Assembly: GCA_035772405.1 (NCBI GenBank)
Contig: JAYKKM010000257.1
Span: forward strand, 287,001-351,000
From: Chrysogorgia sp. JL179-B06
Lineage: Eukaryota; Cnidaria; Anthozoa; Scleralcyonacea; Chrysogorgiidae
Direction of reading: 5' to 3'
DNA: 64,000 bases
In this document: one piece after another, positions 44,150-55,692 of the stretch
Layout of the letters: each line of letters starts with the position of its first letter
How positions within the stretch are numbered: position 1 is the stretch's first letter
Translations under genes and position numbers: made by a program
Notes under the pieces: generated by a model
Databases searched by the model: none
What the model was told of the DNA's origin: nothing
What the model saw: only the letters and a program-made list of their open reading frames with translations

Positions 44150-45000
44150 CTTCTAGTATTTACTAATAAATTATCATGACGGTTTTTTGTGTTTCTAATA
44201 TAATTAGTCTTTTATTATTAATTATTTCATTTTTATTTTGTTTTATATGGAAGATCAACTTGAACATGGTGGTCAAATTTCATTATCGAAATTCAAAAAC
44301 CCGTGGGAAGCGTACGAGAAATTAACAACTTTTTTGATAACCTTGGGACTTTCCAGCCAAGTTTACCAAACGAGGAAGTGTTATGGAGAGAGTTCCTGTT
44401 GAAACCCAAAATGTCATCAACAATGTTGGAAATTGAGATATTTTTAAATACAATTATTATTTAATTTGTTTAGTTCTTGCAGAGGTCAGTGAGGATTTTA
44501 AAATCAGAGAAGGAAATAGGGTGTTGCCTCTTGCTCTAAATAGATTATATATTTTTGTCTTCCTTTTACTGGGACTTCTGTTTACAAATCCGAACGCAAT
44601 TACGTAAATTGCTTTCATCTGCCTATCCACAGTCAAGAATCGTTTTGTTTTCCGTCCGTCTAGTCGTCTTTGTAATTTTTTTTTCCATTCAAAGATAGAT
44701 GATATCCTTTAATTGACAAACGTGCCGACACATTCACACACGAATCTCCGAACATGAGTATTTCCCCTATATATAACTGGAAAGAAACGTTCTGTTTCTT
44801 CACATAATTTGTTTCGTATTTAGAATTTAAAGCTTGCCCTGAAAGATGCTATATATGTAAAGTCATATACAGGTCAATATGATCAAAATATCACTGAAAT
44901 CTCGACTAATGTTGTCAACAAAAGTATTAATAGTATTTTTTAGGATAACATCTGGGATCAGTTGCATAAATGTCAAGTTGTCAACGTTCGATGTCAGATC
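44150..45000. other. Intergenic DNA
   Basis: No recognised gene or repeat. Confidence 0.5.
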
Positions 45001-45002
45001 TA

Positions 45003-45720
45003 GTTTAGTTTAGTTTAATAAATTTGCCACTTAGTTACATGAAGTTAGAAGAATAGAATTAAAGTATATAAACAAACAATAAGTGTGGCAGGACCAAACT
45101 CCTTAAAATAAAATAGAAATTATAAATAAATTGGTATTAATAAATTAAAAAGTTAAATGTTGTATAAAGTTGTAAGTTCTAGGTTTTTCCAGGAGGGCGA
45201 TAAATCGGTAGTTTGGAGAAATATAAGGAATTTATACTGGTTTTGAACAGAGGTAAAGAAGTACAGGATTTTAGGTTAGACGGTAGAGAATTCCACAGTT
45301 CAGCTGATCTGATGAAATAAGAGTTTCTATATAATAATCCTGTTTATGTTTTAAAATAAAATTATAATTATTTGGATAAAAGTTGCGTGTCTTATATCTT
45401 GGTTCAAATGTACATAAAAATGTTTTTATATCTGTAGTTATGAGTCGATTTCTGGATTTGAAAAGTAACAGCAGATCCGAGATCTCTCTAAGATATTCCA
45501 AAGGAAGGGTGCTAATTTTCATGAGTCTCTCTGCATGTGTATGGCATGGCTTGAGGTAGTTCAATATAAACTTAGTAGCTCTTCGCTGTACGTTCTCAAT
45601 CACTGAGCGATGTTTAGTTGTGTATGGGGACCACAAATTACTCGCATATTCCAGCTTCGGCCCAACCTGATATATGCAACTGACCCCTGGTGATCTCCCT
45701 TGGCATTGTTTGCCTCATGA
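45003..45720 (-). pseudogene. CR1-like LINE relic, 3' end
   Basis: Minus strand: YEWSP-like start, then MWSPYTTKHRSVIENVQRRA and TKFILNYLKPCHTHAERLM, the C-terminal LINE segment also seen at 34385-35210. Ends with a TTTAATAAATTTGCC-type 3' tail near 45015 (plus-strand reading). Confidence 0.8.
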
Positions 45721-46359
45721 AGGCTAGAAATGATCTGTCCATATGTTTACGGCCTTCGACGATTCGACGATGCTCCTAGTGCAGTTTTGTCGTTGTCAAT
45801 TAATTGAGGATAACTTCAGTTAACTATCAACCTGATAGTGTAAATTATTATTCGACAATACTTGCTCAGCCTCTGCGGTAAATCAGTTACAGGCGCGCGC
45901 CAAATTATTCTTAATTTTTCAAACGCACCCGTAAAATTAGTTCCTCTTATTGCGTACGTACTAAAAGTGAAATGGTTTGTTAAGCGACAACTGTTTGATT
46001 GTGCACTCACATGTGTCGAACTCAGTGAACTCATGCTTATACATGAACGAAGACTTCATATGAAGTGAAACAGTGATAAGTTTACAACGTTACGTTCCAA
46101 CAAATTCTAAACGTTGTTTCATTACACTTTTACCACTCCGAATTCTACAGATTGCCCTAAATTTGCCTTTACGATCAAAATCAGAATTTCCAACCACAAA
46201 TACAGTGTATGTCATTGTGGAGTCGTTGACATGTGCAATGAACTAATACAACACAAAGATCTGCTTGAAAGTATTGCATTCTCAACAAGAACTCCAATAA
46301 AAGTTAGACGATATAAACAATGATTGGAGCAACAATACTGTAAACATCTGTTATATATC
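45721..46359. other. Intergenic DNA
   Basis: No domain seen in the short frames at 45816-46323. Confidence 0.45.
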
Positions 46360-46477
46360 ATTTCTGGTATTTATTTAGTCAACGCGCGTAATATTTGTTT
46401 GGTGCTTGCTTTGCCATAGCCTGCGTGGCAGGCGTTACGTTTGGGGGCAGGCGGAATTGGGGGCGGGACGGAAATTG

Positions 46478-46826
46478 GAATCCGTAGCATCTTTGATGGT
46501 CGGTAGCATCTTGGGACTTTTTTCCGCGCGACTATTTTTCGATAATATTCTAAAACAAACCCTAAAATTAACCCTAATCCTAACCTTAATCCTAACCCTA
46601 TTAAAAAGAAAAAAAGTAAAGTAAAAATTTAAAAAAATGGAAAAATCTTACTCACCTAACACTCGAACCCCGACCTCACAAGTAAAAATCAATGACACAG
46701 AGTCACAGACCACTCAGCTATGCAAGCGAACATGAAATACTCGGTTGATAATCAATATTTATGTAATCCCATTGTGAGTGAACCATATACGTAATAAAAA
46801 GATGCTACCGACCGTCTACGGATTCC
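46478..46826 (-). mobile_element. Nested MITE with telomere-like core and SINE-like part
   Basis: Termini GGAATCCGTAGCATC and GATGCTACCGACCGTCTACG then GATTCC; AAATT flanks both sides (46473-46477 and 46827-46831). The core has ACCCTAATCCTAACC steps. A tRNA-like segment is on the minus strand at 46650-46735. Confidence 0.8.
46650..46735 (-). mobile_element. tRNA-like sequence inside a MITE
   Basis: Minus strand: A box TAGCTGAGTGG and B box GGGTTCGAGTG with about 45 nt between, resembling a class II (Leu/Ser-like) tRNA head. Confidence 0.5.
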
Positions 46827-47094
46827 AAATTCGCAGAGGCGAAAGTAACTCCATTTTCCGCTCCGCCCCCAATTCCGCCCGCCCCCAAACGTAACTCCTG
46901 CCACGCATGAGGCTAGCTTTGCCATAACATATCAGACACTCGGGATTCCACTGACAGCTTTGTCACAGTATAAGAAGCATGATTTATAGTGATTTATCAA
47001 ACATCAACTACATAGTCGGTAATGTATGTACCGCGGTATAGTATACTGTGTATGCAGTCAAAAGCCTCGCCAATTATATTTAGATAATAAGTGC

Positions 47095-47410
47095 TAGTTT
47101 CGCCATGATACAGTTCTTCTAGTCGCGTTCTCATGCGTACTATACAATCGCTTAAGCAAACCAAGCACGTGCAAAGTACACCTTTCTACATATACTAACC
47201 TAAACCGCTGAGCAAACGCATTTTCTAAACACAAAATCCGTCGTTTGAATCTCATCTCGTAGAGCAACGGACCGGAATCCGGAAGGACCGGAATCCGGAA
47301 GGACCAAGCGGAACGCGAAGTATATATATAATTCGTTCTACCTATAGTCTTACAACTCAAATGCATCTTAGAAAATGAGGTTTAAAAATGCATGGTTTCG
47401 TGTTTTAAAC
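47095..47410 (-). repeat. Dispersed repeat S, uninterrupted copy
   Basis: Reverse complement of 49478-49990. Contains the empty site (CATTTTCTAAGATGC, read on the minus strand) for the PLE insertion at 49525-49757. A tandem CCGGAATCCGGAAGGA pair is present at about 47271-47302. Confidence 0.75.
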
Positions 47411-47502
47411 TTATTAAAACGCTAAATTTCATAAGGAATAAACTTTTATGAACGGAAACATATAATTTATTTTACTGCATTTGATATCCCCTGCAGCTTG
47501 GC

Positions 47503-47694
47503 TAGCCTCCTCCGCAGGCCGAAACTCTGCATGTGGCTTCTTTTTTCCGAGTCAACTCGCTTCCAAGGCTGTACGAGCAATGTTTTCGCTCGGATTGTAG
47601 AGAAGTATAGGGATTGTGTTGGCCAAAACAGCGTTGGAAGCTATTTGACTCGGGGGAAAAAGAAGCCACAGAGTTGCCTACGGAGGAGGCTACA
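47503..47694. mobile_element. TIR MITE (192 bp)
   Basis: TAGCCTCCTCCGCAGGC and GCCTACGGAGGAGGCTA termini, with GTGGCTTCTTTTTTCC mirrored inside. TGCAGCTTGGC occurs on both flanks (47492-47502 and 47695-47705). Confidence 0.75.
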
Positions 47695-47786
47695 TGCAGC
47701 TTGGCAAGGCAAGCGACAGTCGAAAATATTTGCAGTAAACGAGAGTCGAGAATTGCGGTAAGCGATAGTCGAGATTTTCGACTGCT

Positions 47787-47921
47787 ATGTTAGTCAGCGG
47801 AACGAGACACAAGTACGTATTGTATCCGTTATTGTTGGTTATAAACATGGTCATGGAGGATGATATGGAGGACTTTCATATACAATACGTACTAGTGTCT
47901 CGTTCCGATGACTAACATATA
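47787..47921. mobile_element. Hairpin MITE
   Basis: ATGTTAGTCAGCGGAACGAG and CTCGTTCCGATGACTAACAT form the ends, with GTACGTATTGTAT mirrored inside. A partial repeat of the right end follows at 47921-47950. Confidence 0.75.
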
Positions 47922-48624
47922 CAATACGTACTTAGTGTGTTGTTCCGCAGACGTATACCCGCGTTCTCGACTGTCGCTTACCCGTTCTCGACGAGTTTGG
48001 CTTGCCATACTCGTGCTCTATGGGACACATGAGAGTCCCTCGAATTAGAAAGAAGGCCACTCGGGGCATTCGGCCGGGCACCTCGTGGCATGGGAAACTC
48101 GCACAACTCGGATATGCGATGCAGCGACAGGAAAAAAGCCAGTAAACACAGAAAGATATTCAGGGTATCTGTATACTACGGTAACCGCATTTAGATTTGA
48201 AGTGTCCTTCGGTTCGAAGACTTTGTCGGCGATCAGGGACAAGGGGCTAAGTTTTCATATTATATTATTGTATATTACTTGTAACAAATTTTAAACAATC
48301 TGATTTCAAAGATTTACAAATTTGTTGAGCATGCAGACTGCAGTATTACAAGTTAAGAACAGAACAAAACTTTTCTCAACTAGACCTAAAAATATGTCTA
48401 ATAACTTGGACAGTACTCGACGATTCACAAAGAAAGTAAAAAGGCAATAATACGATTCACAAAGAAGGTAAAAAAAGTAAATAAGTACCGCATTCAGACT
48501 TAAAATGGCGGCTGTAGTCGACAGGAGCATGAACAAACCTTAGGCCAAAAATTCTTGTTGACAGGAAGACAGGTTTCTTCAAAAACAAATGGGTTCGTGA
48601 AGCATAGCGGTCGAAAATTTGATA

Positions 48625-49240
48625 GGTACTTATAGTACGTATTCCATATAACGTCATAACGGACTGGACTGGGAAGAGCAAATACGTTGCCCTAACGAGC
48701 ATATATACGTTGCCCTGACGAGCAAATACATTGCCCTCGTACCAGCCTCCAAGTTAATTAGATTGTAACCGACCCCAAAACAACAAAGGTCCTAACCCTC
48801 CCACAAAAAGCTATAGAATATATTATTTTATTTACAACATAGATACAGCTTATCCTGGTAGCTAACTTAGTTCTCTTTGAAAGCGGGCAATCGAACATGC
48901 CCAAAAATAAAATTTTCGTATTACGGATACCATCTTGTAAACGAACTTTCGGCTGTCTTCGACGAACGTTTTCTTGAGAAATAATCAACTCCCAAAGCTA
49001 CAATATATATTAAAACAAAGGTAAATTATCTGTTTACAATATGCGTACAGCTTATCCGGCGAGCGAACGTAATTTTCTTAGAAAGAGCGGATAATCGAAC
49101 ATATCGTAACGTGTTACGTATCCGCATCCAGTGGGCTGGTACGATGGCAATGTATTTGCTCGTTAGGGCAACGTATTTGCTCTTCCCAGTCCCGTCCGTT
49201 ATGACCTTATATGGAATACGTACTATAAGTCCATATGGAA
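48625..49240. mobile_element. TIR element, about 615 bp
   Basis: Arms of about 110 bp: GTACGTATTCCATATAACGT with GGGAAGAGCAAATACGTTGC at the left, mirrored at 49130-49240. CGACCCCAAAACAACA with CCTAACCC occurs near 48769. Two diverged direct repeats (CAGCTTATCC...AATCGAACAT) fill the centre. Confidence 0.75.
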
Positions 49241-49334
49241 AATTTGAAAACGAAAATAACAGCCATCACAGTTCGTAAGTGCTTTTGCTAATTCATTATA
49301 TACGATAAATATTACTGTAAATTTAAGAGGGGCG

Positions 49335-49440
49335 GGGTAGAGGGGCGGGGTAGCGCAGCGGGTTAGTCGCGGAACCTAGTTAAGTTAAGTAAGTTAACCA
49401 CGGGCGGTAGGTATACAGGTTATAGATCCGCCCCTGCATT
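49335..49440 (+). mobile_element. tRNA-derived SINE head
   Basis: A box TAGCGCAGCGGG and a weak B box GGTTATAGATCC are present. The A box fits the polymerase III consensus perfectly. Confidence 0.5.
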
Positions 49441-49615
49441 ACCTTGTACGGCGCAGCTTATGGAATTATGAGTATTTAAGTTAAAAACACGAAACCATGC
49501 ATTTTCAAACCTCGTTTTCTAAGAGTAGTAAAAAAGTAGAGAGCTGCGTAGACAGTGTTTTGGATATATAGCAAAGTGAAAAGGTGGTAAACTGCCAAGA
49601 TTTTTAGTGACGAAA

Positions 49616-49650
49616 TACTGACGTTTCGAGCGGAACCCTTCATCACAGTA
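49616..49650 (-). ncRNA. Hammerhead-like motif, core mutated
   Basis: TACT, GTGATGA (C to G at the first core base), AGGG-TTC-CGCTC, GAAACGTC, AGTA. Confidence 0.5.
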
Positions 49651-49718
49651 AAATGCGTGTTTTGGAAATATAGCAAAGTGAAAAGGTGGTAAACTGCCAA
49701 GATTTTTAGTGACGAAAT

Positions 49719-49753
49719 GCTGACGTTTCGACCAAAGCCCTTCATCAGAGTAA
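49719..49753 (-). ncRNA. Hammerhead-like motif
   Basis: TACT, CTGATGA, AGGGCTTTGGTC, GAAACGTC, AGCA. Stem II and stem I each contain mismatches. Confidence 0.5.
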
Positions 49754-49990
49754 AATGCGTTTTCTAAGATGCGTTTGAGTTGTAAGACTATGGGTAGAAC
49801 GAATTATATACTTCGCGTTTCGCCTGCAGCCTCATGTGATGAGAAGAAATTCAAACGACGGGCGGTTTAGGTAATTAGTACAGTAGGAAGGTGTACTTTG
49901 TTTATTTGTGCTTGGTTTGCGAAATCATTTGTTAAGCGATAGTAGCACGCATGAGAACGCGACTAGATGCTAAACGGTATCACGGCAAAA

Positions 49991-50640
49991 CAACTTTAGT
50001 TACTCCTATGACAAAAAAACGTTTCAGAGAATTTTGGCGACCACGACTTTACCCACGACTTTTATCCACGACACACGCCAGTTATACTCAAACTCTTAAA
50101 TTAAGACTTAATATTTCACGCGAGCCTTGAAAAACTTTCTTTTCTGTACCAAATTGCGAGCAACACGTCCACTCATAGTCTTAGACCAAATCTGAATAGC
50201 ATAATGGCTAATTTCTGTCCCGTTTGTCAACCTGAGTAACGTCGGACACTCTAACAGAGCAAAGGTAATAATACAAATGCCGCTATCTTGTCTTGAGGAT
50301 AAAAGACGTTCAGAATGTTCATTAAAAAAGACGATACAGGAACTGAGTACAACTATACTACCTGTGGCAAGGGCACGAGTCACGCGAAAATACCACGTAC
50401 AAGGCGTTCGATATCGAAAACATTATTAAACGTAGATAAGTACGATCGTTTAAGAATGATTTTAAACGATTTAGGACTCTGAAAAGTACTGGGAGGAGCA
50501 AGTTTACAATTATATTAAAGAAAGAGTCGGATTTTGCCTAAGCCGTGCCGGTACGCCCATGTTTGACGAAGGAAACATATTGATCCATATTTAAATCAGT
50601 ATAGCCGTATATAAGGCTATATATATATATATATAGAGAG
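49991..50640. other. Intergenic DNA
   Basis: No recognised gene or element. Confidence 0.45.
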
Positions 50641-50645
50641 AGAGC

Positions 50646-50740
50646 TACGGTTAGGGCTGGGTTTAAGATTAGAATCAAGGTTAGGATCAAGGTTATGGTT
50701 GGGGTTGGGATTAAGATTGAGATTAGGGTTAGGATTGATA
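50646..50740 (+). repeat. Degenerate telomere-like repeat
   Basis: GGTTAGGGCTGGG, GGTTAGGATCAAGG and GATTAGGGTTAGGATTG. Imperfect TTAGGG-related steps, six-base period, not a clean telomere. Confidence 0.6.
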
Positions 50741-50750
50741 GTTCTAAAAA

Positions 50751-50990
50751 ATGTAAAGGTTTTGAGTCATCCCAATTTAGCCTTCACCCTATGAAGCGCC
50801 GTTATGTCACCTTCTGTTTGTCACTTCGTTATACTTCATTGGTTAGCCGTCTAATTAATTATTCTCCTATATGTAAATATAGACCTTATATGCAGATAGT
50901 TTTCACACCTGTTATAGTTACTCACGAAACGTCAGTAAATATGTTCTAAAACTTGACTTGTTCCATATTATTATGGCAATACATTTACGT
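50751..50990 (+). mobile_element. PLE tail relic, fourth family
   Basis: Diverged copy of 33060-33245. GAAACGTCAGTA remains near 50926-50940 but the CUGANGA element is lost. Confidence 0.5.
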
Positions 50991-53244
50991 ATATTGAGCT
51001 CTTATCTTTATATATTATCTTTACCAATTCGATTTTATTTATATCTTATCTATATCCAACTCGATCATTATTAGAAAATTGCTCAACTGCATGCGGAATA
51101 ATATGATTTTGACAATGTTGTCATCAGTAAAACGAATGAATGAATGAGGCGTGGTATTCCGAAAAGAATTGCAATTCAGGAAATGATCGCATACAAATAC
51201 CAAAAATCTACAAATCACTTTCTTATTAGCTAATCTACATAACCTTGAACCTGTATGTACTCAGTATAAACAGCAAATCCGCCAATCTAGCCAAATGTAA
51301 TAACGGATGCTTCACTATAATCCCAAATTACCAATGCAAAGATTCAAATATATAGACTCATTAGAAAGAAAAAGAGATTATTTCTCTTTAAAACAAACAA
51401 CTGTTATATCGTGTAACTTTCAATGCAACAGGAAAGTTTAAAACAAAAAATATTTAACCACAATGAACAAAAACGGAAAAATCCATGTTAAAAGAAGCCT
51501 GTAAACTAATCTGTTGCTATGGAAACCGTATCTAAACTATAGCAATGTTTAGTTTTGTTGACTGACGATTTAAGGTCGTTATCCGAGAAGACCCGAAAGT
51601 CTTACAAATTTTGCTGATATTATTGCAAAGGCAGCACTTTCTCCTCGATTATTTTACATACATTTACATAAAAAAATTACATAAAACTCAAGTATGAATA
51701 TAACTCAAGAACGGGATGACAAATGAAAGAACTGTAAAAGCCATTCCATTCTTGAACTGTTCTTGCAAATACAATCGTAAAATTTTCATTGCATAGGCAC
51801 TTTAAATTAAATGTTATTTATATAAAAACAAGAGTGTTCATTCTAATCTTCTTATTGTCGAAATGAAATAATTTTACATTTGAACCTTAGGGTAATGGCA
51901 ATGAGAGTAGTTTTTTGTTTAAGCTCATTTGCATTGAGTTTGCCACATGTGAAGTTCGACGTTTCACTTAGGCTCTAATCTTTAACATGCATACCAAAAT
52001 AAAATTCTATAGTAAAATACTGTATTAATTTCCGACTAAAGTTCTGGTTTTCTTGGAATCCGCATTCCATACACTCGTACGCATGGGGTATTTATCTCAA
52101 TTATATAACAACACCCAGTTTATAGAGGAAGGTTATAAGTTCGCCGGCTAGTGTAAAACGCCCAATTATTATCTTTCACGATCCAAAAATTATGCACTAC
52201 AGTACACACGGGATCTTCCCTCATAGCGATAGAAATCTAAGCAAAACGCAACCGGAATTTCTCGCGAGTTTCCAATCACATTTTTTCGTAGTGCGTTTTT
52301 TCCCCTTAAAAACCCTGAAAAAACTAATTAAATTACCGTGGTGGTCGAATCAACCTATCCACGCGCGTTGGATGATAACGGATGTCTTGAGAATGTAGCG
52401 AAACGTATATGTCTAAAAATAAGACCACACATGTACAGTATAAAGCGAGAACATTTGGAACTTTGCAAACACTTGAAGAGTACTCTGAGAAGATCATCGA
52501 GCATTAAACAAGTCATCTGACATAAAACAACATCGCAGCCATGGTAAGTATTATATAAAAAATATTATCGCATTTATAATTGCCTGCATGTTGTGTGTGT
52601 ATTATATGTAGTAAGTTATACGTTCTAAATTAGCTTGCTGCATGATATTGGAGTTCTGTATGATAGTTACCAAATTAACGAGTAGTTAAAAGATTTAGTA
52701 TACTTCTGTGCCATATATAGTATATAGCACTAAATTTCCCACAAACGTTAAAACCTCCGCTACCCCAGTGATATAGGCTCTAAAGTAGTTTACTGATAAT
52801 GAGATCTATATCATGGTATAGTTACCTAATTAACGAGTATACGGTGGAAATAACAGACACTTCGGGACCGAAGTGCTGTCCGTTATCTTTGAAGGTGTCT
52901 GCTGTACCGAGGTTTTCTATCGAGTGCAAGGTAATGGCCGAGATTTTTATTCGCCTCGAGGTTGTGAGCCGCAAGAGCTATTAAAAACCTAACGAAAACC
53001 TTCATTGTTTTCGAAATAACTAATAGGACTGCAATAAACACTGTAATTCAAAATTCCGAATACTGTAACGAATCGCCATGGTATGCTCTTTGATTCGAAT
53101 ACGGTCATACATGATTTACTTTCGATCTCGCGGTCATTTCGATTTGATTTTATACATCCTGGTCTGGTTCGTTATTTCTTCCAACGCAATGCCGAAATTC
53201 TAATCAAATCAAAATTGTAGCAATTGAGGTACCAAGCAGGAACC
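50991..53244. other. Intergenic DNA with one possible first exon
   Basis: No domains recognised. At 52541-52549 CCATGGTAAGT places an ATG directly before a consensus splice donor, which could be the 3' end of a first exon on the plus strand, but nothing downstream confirms it. A perfect CACTTCGG-GA-CCGAAGTG hairpin lies at about 52858-52875. Confidence 0.35.
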
Positions 53245-53385
53245 GTGGTTTAATAACAATAACTTTATTTGCCGTCTATAGCATAAGAATTATATACAAC
53301 AGCATTACATGTGATAATAATACAGTATAACTAAAAAGGTGATCTTAAAAAGGTGTTAACGAGTATATACAACTATACTAACTAC
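53245..53385 (-). pseudogene. LINE 3' end, left of the PLE array
   Basis: On the minus strand GCAAATAAAGTTATTGTTAT resembles a LINE 3' terminus. It continues, across the PLE array, into 62040-62740, and its last 12 bp are the left target duplication. Confidence 0.55.
53374..53385 (+). repeat. Left 12-bp target duplication of the PLE array
   Basis: TATACTAACTAC, repeated exactly at 62040-62051. Confidence 0.85.
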
Positions 53386-55209
53386 TTACGATGCCGAAAT
53401 GACGTTGTCATAAAACCTGCGGACAAAGGTGGCGCTGTAGTTGTCTGGAGAGCGGACTTGTATCGACAAGAGGCTCTTCGTCAACTCAGCGACACCATCT
53501 TTTATACTAAGTTGAATTCCGATCCCACTCAATCTCACCAAAAATCCGTCAAAACTACCATCAAGAATTTCATCCAAGCCGGTGAATTGCCTGCCTCTGC
53601 ATCTAACCTTATATTAACAACCCCCAGAACGCCTGTCATATATTTCCTACCTAAAATCCATAAACCTAACAATCCTGGCAGGCCGATTGTTTCCGCTTGT
53701 AGTTGCCCCACCGAGCTCGTTTCCAGTTTTCTAGACAACGTTATGTATCCTTTGGTTAAGAAGTTGCCTTCTTATATCAAAGATACTAAACATGCCTTGC
53801 AAATTTTCGACCAGTTACGTTTCAGTAGTTCCGATAAATTTATTTTCACGATGGACGTCAAGTCCTTATACACCGTCATTCCCCATTGTGATGGCCTTGA
53901 AGCTCTGAAGTTTTTCTTTGATCAGCGCACTAATTTAGAACCTCCACAACCACGTTACTCCGCTTAGCAGAACTAGTGCTTACCCTTAACAATTTTTCGT
54001 TTGATGGTGAACATTATCAACAAATAAGTGGTGTTGCGATGGGCACCAAAATGGGTCCAAGCTATGCTAATTTATTTGTTGGTTATGTTGAAAAACAGAT
54101 CTTTGAACAATACACGGGTCCCTTGCCTGATTTTTTCGGAAGATTTATCGATGACTGTTTAGGAACAGCGTCGTGTTCACGTGTCCTTTTAGAGCAGTTC
54201 ATCAACTTTGTTGATGATTTTCATCCTGCTCTGAAGTTCACGTGGGAAATCAGCGAGACCTCTGTGTCGTTCCTTGATATTTTAATTTCGATTAATGGTG
54301 ATTCGCTGAAAACGTCGGTCTCGTACAAGCCTACTGACTCCCATAGTTATCTTCTATTTTCATCCTCTCATCCCAACCACACTAAGCAATCCATCCCTTA
54401 CTCTCAATTCTTGCGTCTTCGCCGCTTATGTAGCGACGACCAAGATTTTCAAGTCAAATCAATGGAAATGAGATCTTTTTTTGTCCAACGTGGTTACCCT
54501 ACCAACCTTTTAGACCTCGCCGTTCAGAAAGCTTTTCTCGTCCCCCGTTTAGACGCCCTTGAACCATCTTTGGAACGAGTTTCAAACAATAAAATTCCTT
54601 TAGTTCTAACATTTCATCCTTTCAATTTTAAAGTTAAAAATATTATTAATCGGAATTTTCACATTTTACAAAATGATCCTGAGACGTCAGCCATTTTCAC
54701 CGACAACCCTTTGGTATCTTTTCGCCGTAATAAAAACATTCGTGACTCCTTAGTACATAGTGCCCTTAAACAAAATACCTCGGCACCAGCGGGAACATTT
54801 TCTTGCGGCCGTTCCCGCTGTAACACATGCGCTTTTCTCAATCCCACTACAGTTATTAACTGCCCCCAAATTCGACCACACTATCCGTCATGCTTTTTCA
54901 TGCACGTCCACCAACATAATTTATTGCATTTCATGCGATAAATGCCCTAAAATCTACATCGGTGAAACTGGGCGACGTCTTTCAGACAGGTTTGCTGAAC
55001 ATCTTCGTTCCGTGAGGATCAATGATGGTGACAAACCTGTAGCCCGCCATTTCAACAGCTCCAACCATTTGGTTTCAGACATGAAAGTCTGTGCCATCCT
55101 TCCCATCTCCGGTGGCAACGATAACCGCAAGCGTCAAGAGAAGCGTCTCATTTTTAAACTTGGCACCACACATCCTCTTGGTCTTAACGAACGTTTTTCT
55201 TTTATTTAA
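53386..55209 (+). pseudogene. PLE copy 1, 5'-truncated with two frameshifts
   Basis: Encodes from LRCRNDVVIKPADKGGAVVV to RFSFI. About 300 N-terminal residues are absent. One base is missing near 53943 (GAACCTCC instead of GAACCCTCC) and one is added near 54857 (GTTATTAACTG instead of GTTATTACTG). RT and GIY-YIG domains are otherwise as in copy 3. Confidence 0.9.
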
Positions 55210-55501
55210 TTTCCTACAAGTTTTTGGTTATTTTAGTTTGCTTGGAACCTTTATTATTATTAATTTTTTATTATTCGCGTATGCATTTTCATTCCTTTTC
55301 AAATTTTTTGTTTCTTATGCTAATATTATCGCCTAATCCCCTTGAATATTGGACCTGTCATTTCTCCCGCCCCCTCAGTCTGCTTGCTGATCGACTGTTA
55401 AAAATAGCAAATGATCTTACGTTTCCCATCTCATTAATTATTAGTTTGTTTATCTCCCGTGCATTTGATTGGCTACTTTCTACTTGTGACACCCTTTTGG
55501 C

Positions 55502-55511
55502 ATATATATAA
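55502..55511 (+). promoter_or_regulatory. TATA-like element before the junction motif
   Basis: ATATATATAA lies about 30 bp 5' of the hammerhead-like motif. Repeated at 58711-58720 and 61921-61930. Its spacing would place a transcription start close to the ribozyme-like fold, but this is inference. Confidence 0.4.
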
Positions 55512-55539
55512 GCCCTATTTATTTCATTTCATCTCGTCT

Positions 55540-55574
55540 TACTCTGATGAAGGGCTCCGCTCGAAACGTCAGTA
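55540..55574 (+). ncRNA. Hammerhead-like motif at PLE junction 1
   Basis: Stem I TACT/AGTA, core CTGATGA, one A, stem II GGGC-TCC-GCTC, GAAA, then CGTC. Presumed cleavage lies between 55570 and 55571. Stem III is only the self-complementary ACGT, so a dimer would be needed for a stable fold. PLE pseudo-LTRs are known to carry minimal type I hammerheads. Confidence 0.65.
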
Positions 55575-55692
55575 TCTCGTCACTAAATTCTTGGCAGTTT
55601 ACCACCTTTTCACTTTGCTATATATTCAAAACACTGTCTACGCAGCACTCTACTTTTTTACTACTCTCGGATATTCTATATACCGCTGCGAC

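Larger units (their letters stand above)
46417..46915 (+). mobile_element. GC-rich MULE-like MITE with 9-bp target duplication (499 bp)
   Basis: Ends TAGCCTGCGTGGCAGG and CCTGCCACGCATGAGGCTA. GCTTTGCCA is duplicated at 46408-46416 and 46916-46924. The paralogue near 42585 has the sequence uninterrupted. A 9-bp duplication fits Mutator-like elements. A second MITE is nested inside at 46478-46826. Confidence 0.85.
46360..47095 (+). repeat. Dispersed repeat R, interrupted copy
   Basis: Matches 42540-42790 on either side of the MITE at 46417-46915. Confidence 0.75.
49525..49757 (-). mobile_element. Miniature PLE: tandem ribozyme-bearing tails
   Basis: On the minus strand two tail monomers follow each other, each with a hammerhead-like motif, TTCGTCACTAAAAATCTTGG, and TTTCACTTTGCTATAT. 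They end in CACTGTCTACGCAGCTCTC, the start of a further unit. The distance between presumed cleavage sites is 102 bp (49620-49721). CGTTTTCTAAGA flanks both sides (49513-49524 and 49758-49769). No coding sequence is present. The layout resembles retrozymes. Confidence 0.85.
49478..49990 (+). repeat. Dispersed repeat S, copy interrupted by a PLE
   Basis: Inverse of 47095-47410, with 233 bp of PLE sequence plus a 12-bp duplication inserted at 49513-49769. Confidence 0.75.

Noticed and set aside
46556..46610. True interstitial telomere
   Set aside because: Steps are irregular CCCTAA-like variants confined to a MITE core, not a uniform TTAGGG array.
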